A stretch of DNA of 64,000 nucleotides, taken from NCBI GenBank assembly GCA_051294375.1, contig CM119268.1:9421216-9485215 (forward strand). Reading direction: 5' to 3'. The DNA is from Paraspadella gotoi. Its lineage: Eukaryota; Chaetognatha. Below the pieces are notes generated by a model. The model was not told the DNA's origin. It worked only from the letters and a program-made list of their open reading frames with translations, and made no database searches. Position 1 is the first letter of the stretch. The number at the start of each line of letters is the position of its first letter. The position numbers and the translations under genes were made by a program. Shown piece by piece: positions 45,116 through 56,300 of this stretch.

Positions 45116-46613
45116 ATGGTCCGGATTTTATCCCGTACTTTCGGCCTCTTCCGGTTTTTCGCGAGCCTTCGCTTCATTTCTCTTAGCCCTCTTCGTCCCT
45201 TTTCACGTCGCCTTCTCGTCCTCTGCTGCATTTGCCTTTTCGTCGTCCTCGTCCTTTTATCGGCGTCGAGAATGAGCGCGGTCCCCGCTTCCGGCGCTTC
45301 TCTCCTGGGCATGCGCGTCAGCGACGAGCCCATCACCCCACCGCCTTCCGATGATATTTTCCGCTCTTTCCTCATCTTTCTCCGCCGTTCCTATCTTCAT
45401 AATCTATTTCTTTTCGTCCTTTTTTCCTTTCTATTATCTTCCCGCGTCATCTCCTTAATAGTCGTCCTGATCTTCGCCTTTTCCCTACACGCGTTCCGCT
45501 TCAGACGGGCCGATCCCTTTTTGGTCGACGCCATATTACTCCGAGGCGCTTTCGCCAAGCCGAATGAGATCCCAGTAGTGTTTGGACATCGTGGCGCGGG
45601 AGTTGAGATGCCCGAGAACACGTTAGCCGCTTTTCGGACTTGCGCGGAAAACGGGGGCGATGGGGTGGAGCTGGACGTCGAGTTGACGGCCGATGGAGTG
45701 GCTGTTGTGCTGCACGACGATACGGTGAGAAAGAGGAGAGGGTTACTTTATTGCTCGTTTTTCCTCAAACCACTTCTTCTAGGTGGATCGTACCACTGAC
45801 GGCGTTGGCGCCATTAACTCTTTGACTTTTGCGGAGACACGAGCTTTGAACGCCGCTGCTAAGCATCCCAAAGGCGCGGTCTCGGGGGTCCAGGAGATTC
45901 CTACTTTAGAGGCGGTCTTGACACTCTGTCTAGAGAAGAAGCTCAACGTTTTTATCGAGATTAAGAGCGCGACTTTCTCCGGTATCTCCGAATCATAATA
46001 ATAATTAATTTAACCTTCCTATGTTACCGAATACACAATTACACATCTCTTTTACTCTCTACTGCCTGAACGAAAAGGCGTAACCAACGCCGCCCGCGCC
46101 GTGGATGCCATTGCCGGCCTCTACTCTCGCTATCCCGACCTCTACCGGACTGCGATGGTGTGCTCCTTCGACCCACGCGCCATCTATCTCATGCGACGCC
46201 GCAATCCTTCCGTCGTCGTGGCGCTCATATGGCGGCCCTGGGTCAACTCGTTCAAGATAGATGGAACGCGTCAATCGAACGGGACTTTGTCGACGGGGTT
46301 TTTGGCCGTGTACGATATTTTTCATCGGTTTCTTCTTGAGGGTGAGTTTAGGAGTTGGAGCATTCTTTGTATTCTAACCCACTCATACCGGCTTTTTCAC
46401 CTCTCAGGATTCTTATGGCACTATCTTGGGGTAGACATCATCTCGCTCAACAAAAATGCTCTTTCTGCCAATGACGTCGCGTGGTGGCGTGATAGGGAAG
46501 TGTCTCCCGTCACCTGGACCGTGAACACTTTTGCCGAGAAAGAATTTTTCGCAAGGCTTGACGTTCCCGTCATGACTGACGCCATGCTGGAGGACGTGGT
46601 GGAGCAGACATAA
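45116..46613 (+). CDS. GDE1-like: Glycerophosphodiester phosphodiesterase, GDE1-type
   Basis: Exons 45116-45724, 45783-45981, 46078-46341 and 46408-46613 encode 425 residues (human GDE1 331). The N-terminus has two hydrophobic segments (LLVLCCICLFVVLVLLSAS and LFVLFSFLLSSRVISLIVVL). The GDPD domain starts VVFGHRGAGVEMPENTLAAF, with the catalytic His-Arg and the second His in VVLHDDT|VDRTTDG. GVELDVELTADG and FIEIK supply the metal-binding acidic residues. Human GDE1 hydrolyses glycerophosphoinositol and N-acyl glycerophosphoethanolamines at the plasma membrane or ER. A 3' splice site (ttttctacag) lies at 45055 and an overlapping uORF starts at 45057, so translation of the main ORF may be reduced or the transcript may be spliced differently. 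Confidence 0.9.
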
Positions 46614-47106
46614 TAATGAGGAAATGATCTTGAGCGGAGCAACATATTCGTAGAATGTACGTATTTAATTAAGACCTCGTCCGAGCCTCGATAAAGAATA
46701 GCGACAAAGACTTCGATAAAGACCATTTAGCTCCGTTACACTCCGTTACACAGAATAGCGGGACGAATTTGATTCCCAAGGACAGTTAAAGCGACAAGAA
46801 GGGCGCTATAAGCGGCGAACTCCGACATAGGGCTCCCGCTTTAAAGAATAACATGGCGCGCTTGATCTTGATTTTTAGACTTCTCATTATAAATATTTTA
46901 TCCCATATTTTTCGATCCAATACGAAAATGTACACGCCTACAAGATTCTGAAAAGCAAATTTTCGGGCAACCTGGAAAACGAAGGTTGTCTGTCAAATGG
47001 CTTCAGAATCCACTTTTCAGCAGGACCCTCTGTTTGTTGTAAGCTTTACATTAAATACAATTATTTTTTCAAAGCCTCAGTTGAAATAGAAACTTTTATA
47101 ATTGTT
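46614..47106. other. Intergenic between GDE1 and HSD17B10-like
   Basis: 493 bp. There is a short tandem duplication (gctccgttacactccgttacac, about 46730-46751, 11-bp unit). No gene is recognised. An acceptor-like tccacttttcag is at about 47020. Confidence 0.5.
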
Positions 47107-47584
47107 ATGGCTTCGGCGAAGTTGCCGGTAGGAATAACTCGGATTACAGGAAAAGTCGCTCTCATCACAGGTGAAAAAACAGTGGTTGATAAGATGAATC
47201 ATAAATCAATCAAATTATGGTTTTACGCTCAGTTATTTATCTACTCAGGCTGTTCTTCGGGCTTTGGTCGCGCCACCGCCGAACGCTTTGTCAGACACGG
47301 CGCCGATGTGGTGCTCGTCGACCTTCCCGCCCGTGAGGCGGCCGGACTCGAGTTAGCCGAAAGGCTCGGCCGCCCTAACGCGGCATTCGTCGCCGCAGAC
47401 GTCACTTCTGACCCGGATGTGCGCCTGGCCCTCCAGAAAGTAAAGAACAAATTTGGCCGCTTGGACGTTGCCGTCAACTGCGCCGCTTTGAGGGAGTCGC
47501 ATAGTATAGTCGACGATGAAGGGGCACACGATCTGGAGGCTTTCAAGGTTTCGATTTCTTTAACTAAACCATTAGGGATAATTG

Positions 47585-47631
<47 letters not shown>

Positions 47632-48281
47632 CTTTTAGAGAACTGTTGATGTCAATCTTAACGGCGTCTTCAACGTTGTTCGACTCGCCGCGGCTTTAAT
47701 GAACGAGAACGACCCTGACGGCGACTGGCAAAAGGGTATTTTTATCAATGCCATCTCCGACGCCCACGAGTGCCGTCTGCCGAAACTAGCGGCGCTCGGA
47801 GCCGCTCACGGCGGCGTCGCCGCCATGACACTGCTTTTGGCCCGGGATTTGGCCACCATCGGTTAGATGTCAGGGGGGGCTTCAATTACTAGACTTCGAA
47901 TTGTCCGAAAATTGTTTTTTCTCAGGAGCGAGAGTCGTTTCCATCGCACCCAGTATCTACGGATCTTTCGCGAATGAAGCGACGGAATCGTCAACACCGC
48001 CCTGGTAAGCATGTCAATGACAATGTTTTTTTTAATTAAAGGAGAAATTTAGATTTTCCCTTTTCGAAGTTTTTACTTTTTCTCTTTTCACGCTCAGGGA
48101 AAGTAGCCACGCCTACGAGTTTGCCCGTTTGGCTCACAATCTCGTCGAGAATCCGATGATCAACGGGGCGGTCATTCGTCTCGACGGCCGACGAGCGAGT
48201 TCGGTGTCCTTGGAGGACGAGCCCGTCGAGGATGCTGCGGAATCGAGGGAATCGTCAGCTTCTGCGGTCGGAGGTCGATGA
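47107..48281 (+). CDS. HSD17B10-like: HSD17B10-like short-chain dehydrogenase, predicted pseudoenzyme
   Basis: Exons 47107-47170, 47249-47547, 47639-47861, 47926-48004 and 48098-48281 encode 282 residues (human HSD17B10 261). The cofactor motif is intact (VALITG|GCSSGFGRATAERF), as are DVVLVDLPA, ADVTSDPDVRLAL, FGRLDVAVNCAA, VDVNLNGVFNVVRLAA, LARDLATIGARVVSIAP and ENPMINGAVIRLDG. The active site is not: YSASK of the family is LGAAH here (Leu 47795-47797, His 47807-47809), while the Ser strand (NAIS) remains. In animals HSD17B10 is a mitochondrial hydroxyacyl-CoA dehydrogenase and also a structural subunit (MRPP2) of RNase P. The tail of about 25 residues is Glu/Ser-rich. A (TTA)n microsatellite lies in intron 2. 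Confidence 0.88.
47585..47631. repeat. (TTA)n microsatellite
   Basis: About fifteen perfect att/tta triplets in intron 2 of the HSD17B10-like gene, ending 7 bp before the acceptor tcttttag. The poly-Tyr reading of this stretch is intronic and not protein. Confidence 0.9.
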
Positions 48282-48834
48282 AGAGAGAGAGGTTGTGCGG
48301 TGTAATAGGAGAGAACTGAGGGTTCGTGGAGGAAGTGAAGCTCGGACGCTAACTACGTTTACAGAAATTAAACGCCTCCTGTTGCCGGTGAAAAACCTTG
48401 ATAGTGACATTTTTTTGTGAATTGCGATAAAAAAAATTACAACTTCACAGATTTTTATTGTTCATTCTCGTTATTTTTTCCTTTCAAGAAATAGCTAATT
48501 TAAAAGCTTTTCTATTTTCTTTTCCTCTATTTTAAAAAAAAGGTTTTTTTCTCATTTTCATCACATCCCCAGCTTTTAATGTCAATCATCTTTTCCCTTT
48601 ATTGTTAAGTTTTTGTGTTTGCTCTTGCAGTCACTGCCATTAAAAAATGGTTTCAGCCGTTCACTTTATCTATCGTATCGCTGATTTTGAAACTTTGACA
48701 ACCCATTTACTTCCCGGCCTCATTTATTGACTTTTTTTGATTCATCAATGAACGCTTAAGCTTAGGTTTGAGCTTCAAACGTTTCTTTTTTATGGTTATG
48801 GTTCTCGTTCTCGTTTCATTAAAGATTTAAAACA
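48282..48834. other. Intergenic between HSD17B10-like and ZNRD2
   Basis: 553 bp, AT-rich with T-runs. No supported ORF. An acceptor-like tttcattaaag lies 10 bp before the ZNRD2 ATG. Confidence 0.5.
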
Positions 48835-49958
48835 ATGTCCATGTCGACGGAAGAGCAGGAGGATGATTGGGAGCCTCTCTCGGAGGCCGAAATGAAGGTC
48901 GCTCAAGCGAAGCAGGAAAGATCCAACAAGATTTCGAAGATTATGGGCGATTATTTGCTTAAAGGTAAGCCAGATGGAAATATGGGTCAAAGATAGCAAC
49001 TTCTTCCATCCCCCTTGCCAACCTTTCCCCCTCCCACTCGCCCTCGACAGGATATAAGATGTTGGCGACATCGTGCGATCACTGCGGATGCATCCTTCTC
49101 CAAGACAAACAGGCAAAACTTTATTGCGTCGCCTGCAACGAATTAGAAGCGGAAGGGTGGAAGGACGACCCCGCCGTCTGCCACGCCGCCGCCTTGTCAA
49201 AGATCCGAGAGGGAGCGTCGCCAATGGGTGGCATGGCTCTTCCTTCTCGGAGTGCGTTGGCTCCTTCGGGTGACGCTGGTCCGCGCACGTCGACGCCAGC
49301 GACAGAAGCGGGAAACGCGAGCTCTGCCATTCCCTCCCTAATGACCACCACTCCGCTGATCGTTAACGGCGCCGCCGCCGCCGCAAAACCCAAACTCGGT
49401 ATCCGCCCTCCGCCTTTGGGGACGCGCTACCTCGTCGATGTGGGACGCGACGCCTACGAAGCCTTCGCCGCTTATGACGAGTCGTCTGCCGAGCGGCGGG
49501 AAGATTCGAGTCGTAACGAAGCGCCACCGGCGGTGACGCCGACGCCGCCCCCTCACGCCCCTCCAGTCGAGTCCACTGCAGTTGGTGGTAAATTTCATTT
49601 AATTCTATTCCATTTGTTAAAAATCTTATGATTCGGTAATCGGCGATGGTGATCGATATAATCATTGGTGAAAGTTTCCATTGTCCTCAATTATGAACAC
49701 CGTCTCTTTATAGGAATCTCTGCCGTCGGTCCACCCTCGACCCAACTCTCCGCTCCCGTTTCGTCCACCCGCTCGTCGTTTCTTTCCCCCGCCGAGTTTC
49801 ATTTCGTCCAAGCGACTTTAAAGCGAAAGTTGCTGCGAGCGACAAACGAGTTGGAGGCGACGTCATCGACGGAGGCTGCTGCGGCCTTGTGTTGTCTCGT
49901 TAAGGGATGCGCCGACGCCATGACCGCCGTGCAAAAGTCGAGGATCGAGGGCGACTGA
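48835..49958 (+). CDS. ZNRD2: Zinc ribbon domain-containing protein 2 (SSSCA1/p27)
   Basis: Exons 48835-48964, 49051-49587 and 49714-49958 encode 303 residues (human 199). The signature is KISKIMGDYLLKGYKMLATS, then CDHCG...LLQDKQAKLYCVAC: a zinc ribbon of two CxxC knuckles with the family's very conserved flanks. The middle is an Ala/Pro/Ser/Thr-rich linker longer than in vertebrates, and the C-terminus is a helical segment (FVQATLKRKLLRATNELE, then a CADAM region). The human protein is an autoantigen in Sjogren syndrome and scleroderma and has been linked to tankyrase and microtubule functions. No enzymatic role is known. Confidence 0.9.
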
Positions 49959-50223
49959 TGAGAGGAGCGAGGGATGGCTCGCGATGTTAACTCGTTTTTT
50001 TAGTGCGACCTCGATCCGCGGCCTTCGTTATTTTCGGCCGGAAATTACGTCTGCCTACCTTTGTTTTAATTACAGGTCGACGAAAACCGCGATTTCGAAA
50101 TTAACAATCAAGTCTCAAATGACCGAGACGAATAAGTCGCGTTAGGAATAGTTTTTACTCGCAGAGAAACGAAAACCAATATCGATGACTGATAGAGTAA
50201 AACTTTAAATACGGACACCCAAA

Positions 50224-53200
50224 ATGCCTTCTCCTCGGGTCGTCGTCACGGGCATGGGACTAGTCACACCGCTCAGTGTCGGGGTCTCCTCCAGTTGGCG
50301 TCGTCTCATCGATGGACAAACCGGCGTCGTGGCTTTGGAGGGCCCAGAATTCCGGCGCCTCCCGTGTCGGGTTGCGGCGAGGGTGCCCCGGGCGCCGAGC
50401 GAGTACAATGGAGAAAATAACTCGGTGCGTGGAAAGATAGAGAATGCCTTTAGGTCGGGTCCCCGTTTTTGTAAAGATTGTGGCAGCAAGACTTAAAGCT
50501 GCCTCACTGGCTGTCCGTCCTCAGCCTCGTCTCAATGGCTGAGCAGGCTAAATCATCTCATTCCATCCGTGCGTCCTGGGTTCAATCCCTGGGTATCCCG
50601 GTTCTGGCTTAAATGTGATGGTGCCGGTATAAACATGCCAGTGACAGGAGGCGGTCACTGAGGGTCCGCAGCTCCTACGCCAGTTGGTGAGATACCCCGC
50701 GCCCGGGTATCACAGGCTATCCTCCCGTTGCCATAAGTGGTGAGCCCTACTCTCGAACACGCAACCGCTGCGCACCGTGCGCCCACGCTTACGTCGCTTA
50801 GGGTATGCATATCACGCCTATGTCCTACTTCTCTGGTAACGCTCCAGACTCGCTCGCTCGCTCGCCCGCTCGCTCTCACTATGGCAATGAGATCAAAACC
50901 TTCTCTCAGACATCTCCTCAGGATTGAGGCCCCTGTGGAGAAGTCTGGTGGGGGGATCCTGTGGCAGCAAGACTTAAAGCTGCCTCACTGCTGTCCGTCC
51001 TCAGCCTCGTCTCAATGGCTGAGCAGGCTAAATCATCTCATTCCATCCGTGCGTCCCGGGTTCAATCCCTGGGTATCCCGGTTCTGGCTTAAATGTGACG
51101 GTGCTGGTATAAACATGCCAGTGACAGGAGGCGGTCACTGAGGGTCCGCAGCCCCTACGCCAGTTGGTGAGATACCCCGCGCCCGGGTATCACAGGCTAT
51201 CCTCCCGTTGCCATAAGATTTCATTTTTCTTTCATAGTCGACGTCTTCCTCTGACCACGAGCTTTTCCGCGAATCTGATCACGTGACTTCCGGTGAACGA
51301 CGATCTATGTCGCTTTCGACGCTATACGCTTTGGTCGCTGCCGACGAGGCCCTGACCATGTCTAGGGTGAGTCGCCATAGTGAGTGTTAAGATTTAAGCC
51401 TGCGGAGGCGTGAAAGTTGAACCCTTAACCATTTATTTCTTTGCTGCAGTGGAAGCCAGTTTCGGAAGCGGCACGCTGCCGTACTGGTGTGGCAGTCGGA
51501 ACTGGTATGGCGGATTTACAAGACGTTGCGGAGCAGGTGAGCTAAAAGAGTTGATCCGTTAGGATAAACAAATTTTTGTTTCATAGGTCTTTATTTTTCG
51601 TATTCTTGTAAGAATCGTAGGTGATAAATTTCAAGCCGCTCGAAACGTTTTTACTCACAGGGTAGCCTCTTCGTCTCGGGCAGCGAGGAAGAGATCAACT
51701 CGGGAATCCCTCTCCGCAAAATGCAACCTCACTTCATTCCCAGGATCCTTATCAACATGGCCGCCGGTCGCATCGCCCTTAAGTACGGTTTTAAGGTGCG
51801 GGCAAGAGTTTTGGAATGTGGATGTGAGGTTTAAGCAAGAATTGTTATCTCATAAGAGTCGGCTGTTAAACTAAAAAAAATTTGTCCTTTTCAATAACTT
51901 GTTTTTCCTGGTTTGTTGAGTTTTTAGTAGATGATGATCTTTTCAGTCCTGCTTCAATTTCCCCGTTCCAAAACTCCTTTTTTTTTGCTCTTTAAAGCTA
52001 TACTACTAATTGTTTTCCCTCTTCAAATGTACGCTCCCCATTTACCATCTCAGGGCCCATCCCACGCCGCCTCCACCGCTTGCGCAACCGGCGCCCATGC
52101 TATGGGCGACGCCTTTCGTTTGATCTGTCACGGCGACGCCGACGTGATGTTAGCCGGCGGGACGGAGGCGCCAATCAACGCCGTTTCTCTGGCGGGATTC
52201 TCTAAAATTCGTGCTCTTGCAACCGGATTCAACGAGACCCCCGAACTGGCCTCCAGGTTTTATTTCGGGTTAAAAATAGGGGTGTGGCACATGCGTTTGT
52301 CAATTTTAATTAAATCTTTAATTTCGGGCTCTATTTTAATGTAATTTTCGATCCCAGACCTTTCGACGCAAAACGCAACGGTTTCGTGATGGGTGAAGGT
52401 GCGGGGATCTGCGTCCTGGAACGCCTTGACCACGCCCTTGATCGGGGCGCCGATATTTACGGAGAGATCTTAGGTGGGACGAAGGCGAGAATGATGGACA
52501 AGGCCTAAGGCGGAGGCTTTATTAATTATGTCAATGACAGGATTTCTCAAATTGCCTTTTGTATAAAGGCTACGGCCTCACCGGTGATGCCCACCACATA
52601 ACGGCGCCGAGCGCGGATGGCGACGGCGCTTTTCGCGCAATGCGCGCCGCTTTAGCAGAAGCGCGCCTTTCTCCCGATGACATCGGTTACGTCAACGCCC
52701 ACGCCACCTCCACACCTCTTGGTGACGCCGCCGAGTGTTGCGCCATCCTCAAAACTTTCGGCGAGGGCAGTAGAGTGGCTGTCTCGTCTACAAAGGGGGC
52801 GGTCGGACACCTCTTGGGCGCCGCGGGGGCCGTCGAAGGTAGTAAAGCTCAAGAATTTTTGACAGAGAGATTTATATTTCTATGCTGGGTGAATCTGGGC
52901 AATTCCGGTTCATGGCAAATTTTTGTCTTCTCCTCATGTGAAATATCATATATAGAAATATCCTTACAGAGCTTTAGAGGGCAACCTGTTTTATATCAAC
53001 CATCTACATAGGCATTTTCTCCATACTCGCCTGCCATCATGCCATCCTTCCTCCCACGATTAACTTAAAAGATCCCGACAAAGAATTCAGTCTAAACTAC
53101 GTGGCGAACGAAAGTCAGCCATGGCCAGGAAGTAGTGCTTCTACCGGGCGAGCCATGAGGGCAGCCCCAACGATCCGGCGGGCCCTCAACAACTCCTTTG

Positions 53201-53250
53201 GATTCGGCGGAACAAACGCCTGCGTATGTGTCGGAAATTACGAAGGTTGA
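50224..53250 (+). CDS. OXSM: 3-oxoacyl-[ACP] synthase (KAS II / OXSM)
   Basis: Eight in-phase exons (50224-50424, 51238-51366, 51450-51536, 51661-51795, 52054-52256, 52358-52473, 52569-52838, 53012-53250) encode 459 residues, the OXSM length. The start is [17 protein letters not shown]. Active-site Cys lies in STACATGAH (Cys codon 52081), the two His in [12 protein letters not shown] and [22 protein letters not shown] is the usual end motif. OXSM elongates acyl-ACP in mitochondrial type II fatty acid synthesis, which supplies the octanoyl precursor of lipoate. No transit peptide is coded before PRVVV: an in-frame TAA is at 50206, 18 bp upstream of the ATG. Intron 1 contains two SINE copies; the acceptor of intron 6 (ttgtataaag) is weak but phase-consistent. 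Confidence 0.92.
50480..50737 (+). mobile_element. tRNA-derived SINE, copy A (OXSM intron 1)
   Basis: Pol III promoter boxes are clear: A box tggctgagcagg fits TRGCNNAGYNGG exactly, and B box gggttcaatccc lies about 36 bp further. The body continues tatcccggttctggcttaaa, gtgccggtataaacatgcca, gtgacaggaggcggtcactg and ends cctcccgttgccataag. It has no coding capacity. Confidence 0.85.
50961..51217 (+). mobile_element. tRNA-derived SINE, copy B (OXSM intron 1)
   Basis: Nearly identical to copy A over about 257 bp, with a few differences (cactgctgtcc for cactggctgtcc, cgtcccgg for cgtcctgg). Copies A and B are 481 bp apart in direct orientation, separated by 223 bp of unrelated sequence with a short ctcg tandem (50851-50873). 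Such high similarity implies recent activity or a segmental duplication. Confidence 0.85.
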
Positions 53251-53395
53251 ATCTGGAAAATTGCGACTCTTTAGCCACGACTCTTTTGTCCTCTCAGTTG
53301 TGAAATTGACTTAATACTTGTTGCAAGTACAGATTTTCCGCTTTTCGTTCTTTTTGTCAAATAGTTTTGTTCAAATTATAAAAATAAAGTCTTCG

Positions 53396-56300
53396 ATGAA
53401 TAAGCGAAATGACCGCGGTCCCAATCACACCTTTGGTGCCTCCAATGGTCGTCCAAAGGACGATCGTTTCCCGGCCGACGAACCAGTTGGCGATCGCAAC
53501 GGTTTCCGAGAGCAACTCTACGGTTATCCGGAAGAGGTAAGTTTACTCTTTATTGATAAATCTTTTAAATTGCTTAATAAACTTTGTCCTGCAGAATTTG
53601 CTTCAAAACCCCGGACCGCCTCTTCCCGTAATCGGCAGGGGGCGCGGCTCTCTCGTCTATCTAGTGCAGGAGCGTTCCAGTCGGCCGATGGCCGAAGTGG
53701 GTGCAATGGAGAGGAGAAGTCGCGGAGAAAACGGAAACGACTTTTTCTCTTCCAAGCCTCAGCAGCGGTTTCAAGATCGACCAAACGATAAGCCGATGTC
53801 AAATCAACCTTATCAACAACATCCGTCGCGACCTTGTGACGATCCCTCGTTTTTCTCTGAAACCCGAGGCGACGATCGTGGCCAACCGACTGGAGGCAGC
53901 GGGGATTATCGCGACCGCGAACATCTCGAACGCCGAAGTCAAAAGGAAGATCCGTTTGTGCAACGCAACCAACGTCGTGATCACCTCTCCTTTCCCAACT
54001 CGACCAAAGAGCAGGGAAGCGATTTTCGCCGACAAGGTCCAAGACCGCTCGCGGAGAAATCTTTTTTAAGGAGCGATGCTTCGACGATCGATCAGGGATC
54101 GCGGACGATTCATTCGGCGACTCACAAAGAATCAAAGGAGAATTCATCTAGATCCAAAGTCAAAGAAGTTTCCGACGGGCGAATGTCCAAGGGTTTTGCT
54201 CGTCCATGCGGGGAAGATGGGATCCGATTGGGCAATGTCCGGTCGTCGACGGCTTATCCGGCTTCTTGCCAAGCCGATTCACGCGGCTACGGGAGTCTGA
54301 AGGGCTACACTAGTACGCGAAATGCCGATTTTGTGGGAAAGGGTATGAAACCGTCTTTATTTAAAGAACCCACTAAAAACTCCGTGGGAAGCGACGGCAG
54401 TCTGTTCAGTGGAAGTGGACCTTGTAAGAATTCGGCCAATTCGGCCACGATAAGTCAAGACCGACCAAACTCCGTTGCCTCCACCACCTCCACCTCCACC
54501 GCCGCCTCTGCCAAATTTTGCGACAATACAACGGAGATAAACAAACAAAAATATTTTCGTGATCCCTTGAATAACTACAACCGTGTAAATGGAGAGAAGG
54601 CGTCATCACTACTTGCCCAACAATACCCAATTTTGAATACGATCGAGTCGGGCAATAGACAAGCCTTTTGTCAGACAAAAGCTTTGTCTTCCGATGAGAT
54701 TCCATCAGCGGAAAAGCAGGCTGATAGACTTCTCGATGCAAGGGCGGCTGAAGAATCGTCCGCACACTCTCTTACGGACGAACGGCTCGCAACTAACGAA
54801 GAAACGAGTCGTGTGCAGAGACATCGTTGCGCCTTCTTGGAAAGCTCGAGTCCCTCCCTCGAAGATCGCTCGTCGGTCGATAAAAAAGCTTTGCTGCTTG
54901 AAAATGGGAATGATCCGGCGGTTAACGATGACGCCGTTTTTGACAACGGGCTTGCCGCTTTCAGCGACGACGCGCAGATCGATGGCGTTGTTGGCCAAGC
55001 AAATGTTTTGGCTTTTAGCGAGTCGGAGAATAAAGGACGCGATAAAAAGGATGACGGGAAGCCTAAAGTTGTTTTATCGTAAGTCACTTATTTTATTTAG
55101 TTAAATTAAATTATAGTTATATAGTTATATATATATATAGTTATAAATTATAGTTGTTTACTTATTAGGAAAAAAATTTTTGAAAGTTGTAAATTTGCCA
55201 AAGTATTTTTATTGGTTTTTATTTTCATGTTTGATATGCTAAATTTACATGTATATTAGGGTGTGGTGAAAGTTTGGAATAAAAATTTAGCAGTTATATC
55301 TTGAAAACTATCATATTAGTGAATACTAATCTGTAGTTATTTTTCTTTCTTTACAAATATAGTAGCCCAGTCAGCTTATTTTGTATATAGTACTACCCTT
55401 ATAATTAAATTTAAAAATTGTTTTTTTTTTAATTCTGAGAACAGATTCATATTCCTCGTTAAAAGATGATAAAAGAAAATATAAATCTTTTTCAAAAATT
55501 ATTAAGGAGGTTAAAATTATAAAAAATTATATTTTTAAGCTGGAAATTGAAAATCGCCGTATTATACTGCGGCGCAAAAAAAAGAAGACATTACTTTCAC
55601 ACCGAAAAAATTATATTGGATGGATGAATTTCATTGAGATATATGAAACATAAAACCAAAGCTTATTAAAGATAAAAGCGATTGGTTCAGGTCCCATTAA
55701 AATCGATCAAAACGTTAAAAATTTATAGGACGTTTAAGTCGATTGGTACAAAATATCTGACGAGAATAAATTAATTTTAATCAAGAAGAATTTTTGACTT
55801 TTCTTTATTATATTATATATTTATAATATAAAATTAGCTGTACAAATTTAGCATCAAATATCTGTAGGGATAGGTGTCAATCATTTTTAACCTAAATAAA
55901 ATTAAAATAATTAAAGAAATTATATAAAAAAAACTATCTTTTAAAAATGAAAAAAAGCAGTTGTTTGGGAGCTCAAATGATTCGAACAAAGATAATTTAC
56001 TCAATGTTAATTTCACAGCTTTTTCACATCAAAATTTTTTTTCTTATGGCATTTCGTGTTAAAGCAGATTAATATAAACTCTTACAATTGGTTGTACCAA
56101 TTTCATTAAAATATTTTTTTTATATCATTGAAATTTTTTTTAAAATTGGCTATTATAACAAGAAAATAAAGAAAATTGTTAAAAATCGATAAATTTGACG
56201 CTCGTGGCACTTTGACGCCCCTGGGAGGGGAGAGATCTATTTAAAAAAATCTTTGGAAGGTTTTTTTTCTTAAAGAAAGTTTGAATACGAAAAGAATGAC

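Noticed and set aside
47560-47649. Poly-Tyr C-terminus for the HSD17B10-like protein
   Set aside because: It is read-through of an intron with a (TTA)n repeat; the acceptor tcttttag restores the family alignment.
50480-51217. True tRNA genes suggested by the A and B boxes
   Set aside because: No cloverleaf with paired acceptor stem can be formed, and the similarity extends about 200 bp beyond the tRNA part, so these are SINEs.
53553-55082. Independent gene ending at the TAA at 55080
   Set aside because: The stop overlaps a good donor (atcGTAAGT), and the frame joins in phase to the exon at 56535. I kept it as the N-terminus of the TDRD12-like gene with reduced confidence; cDNA would decide.
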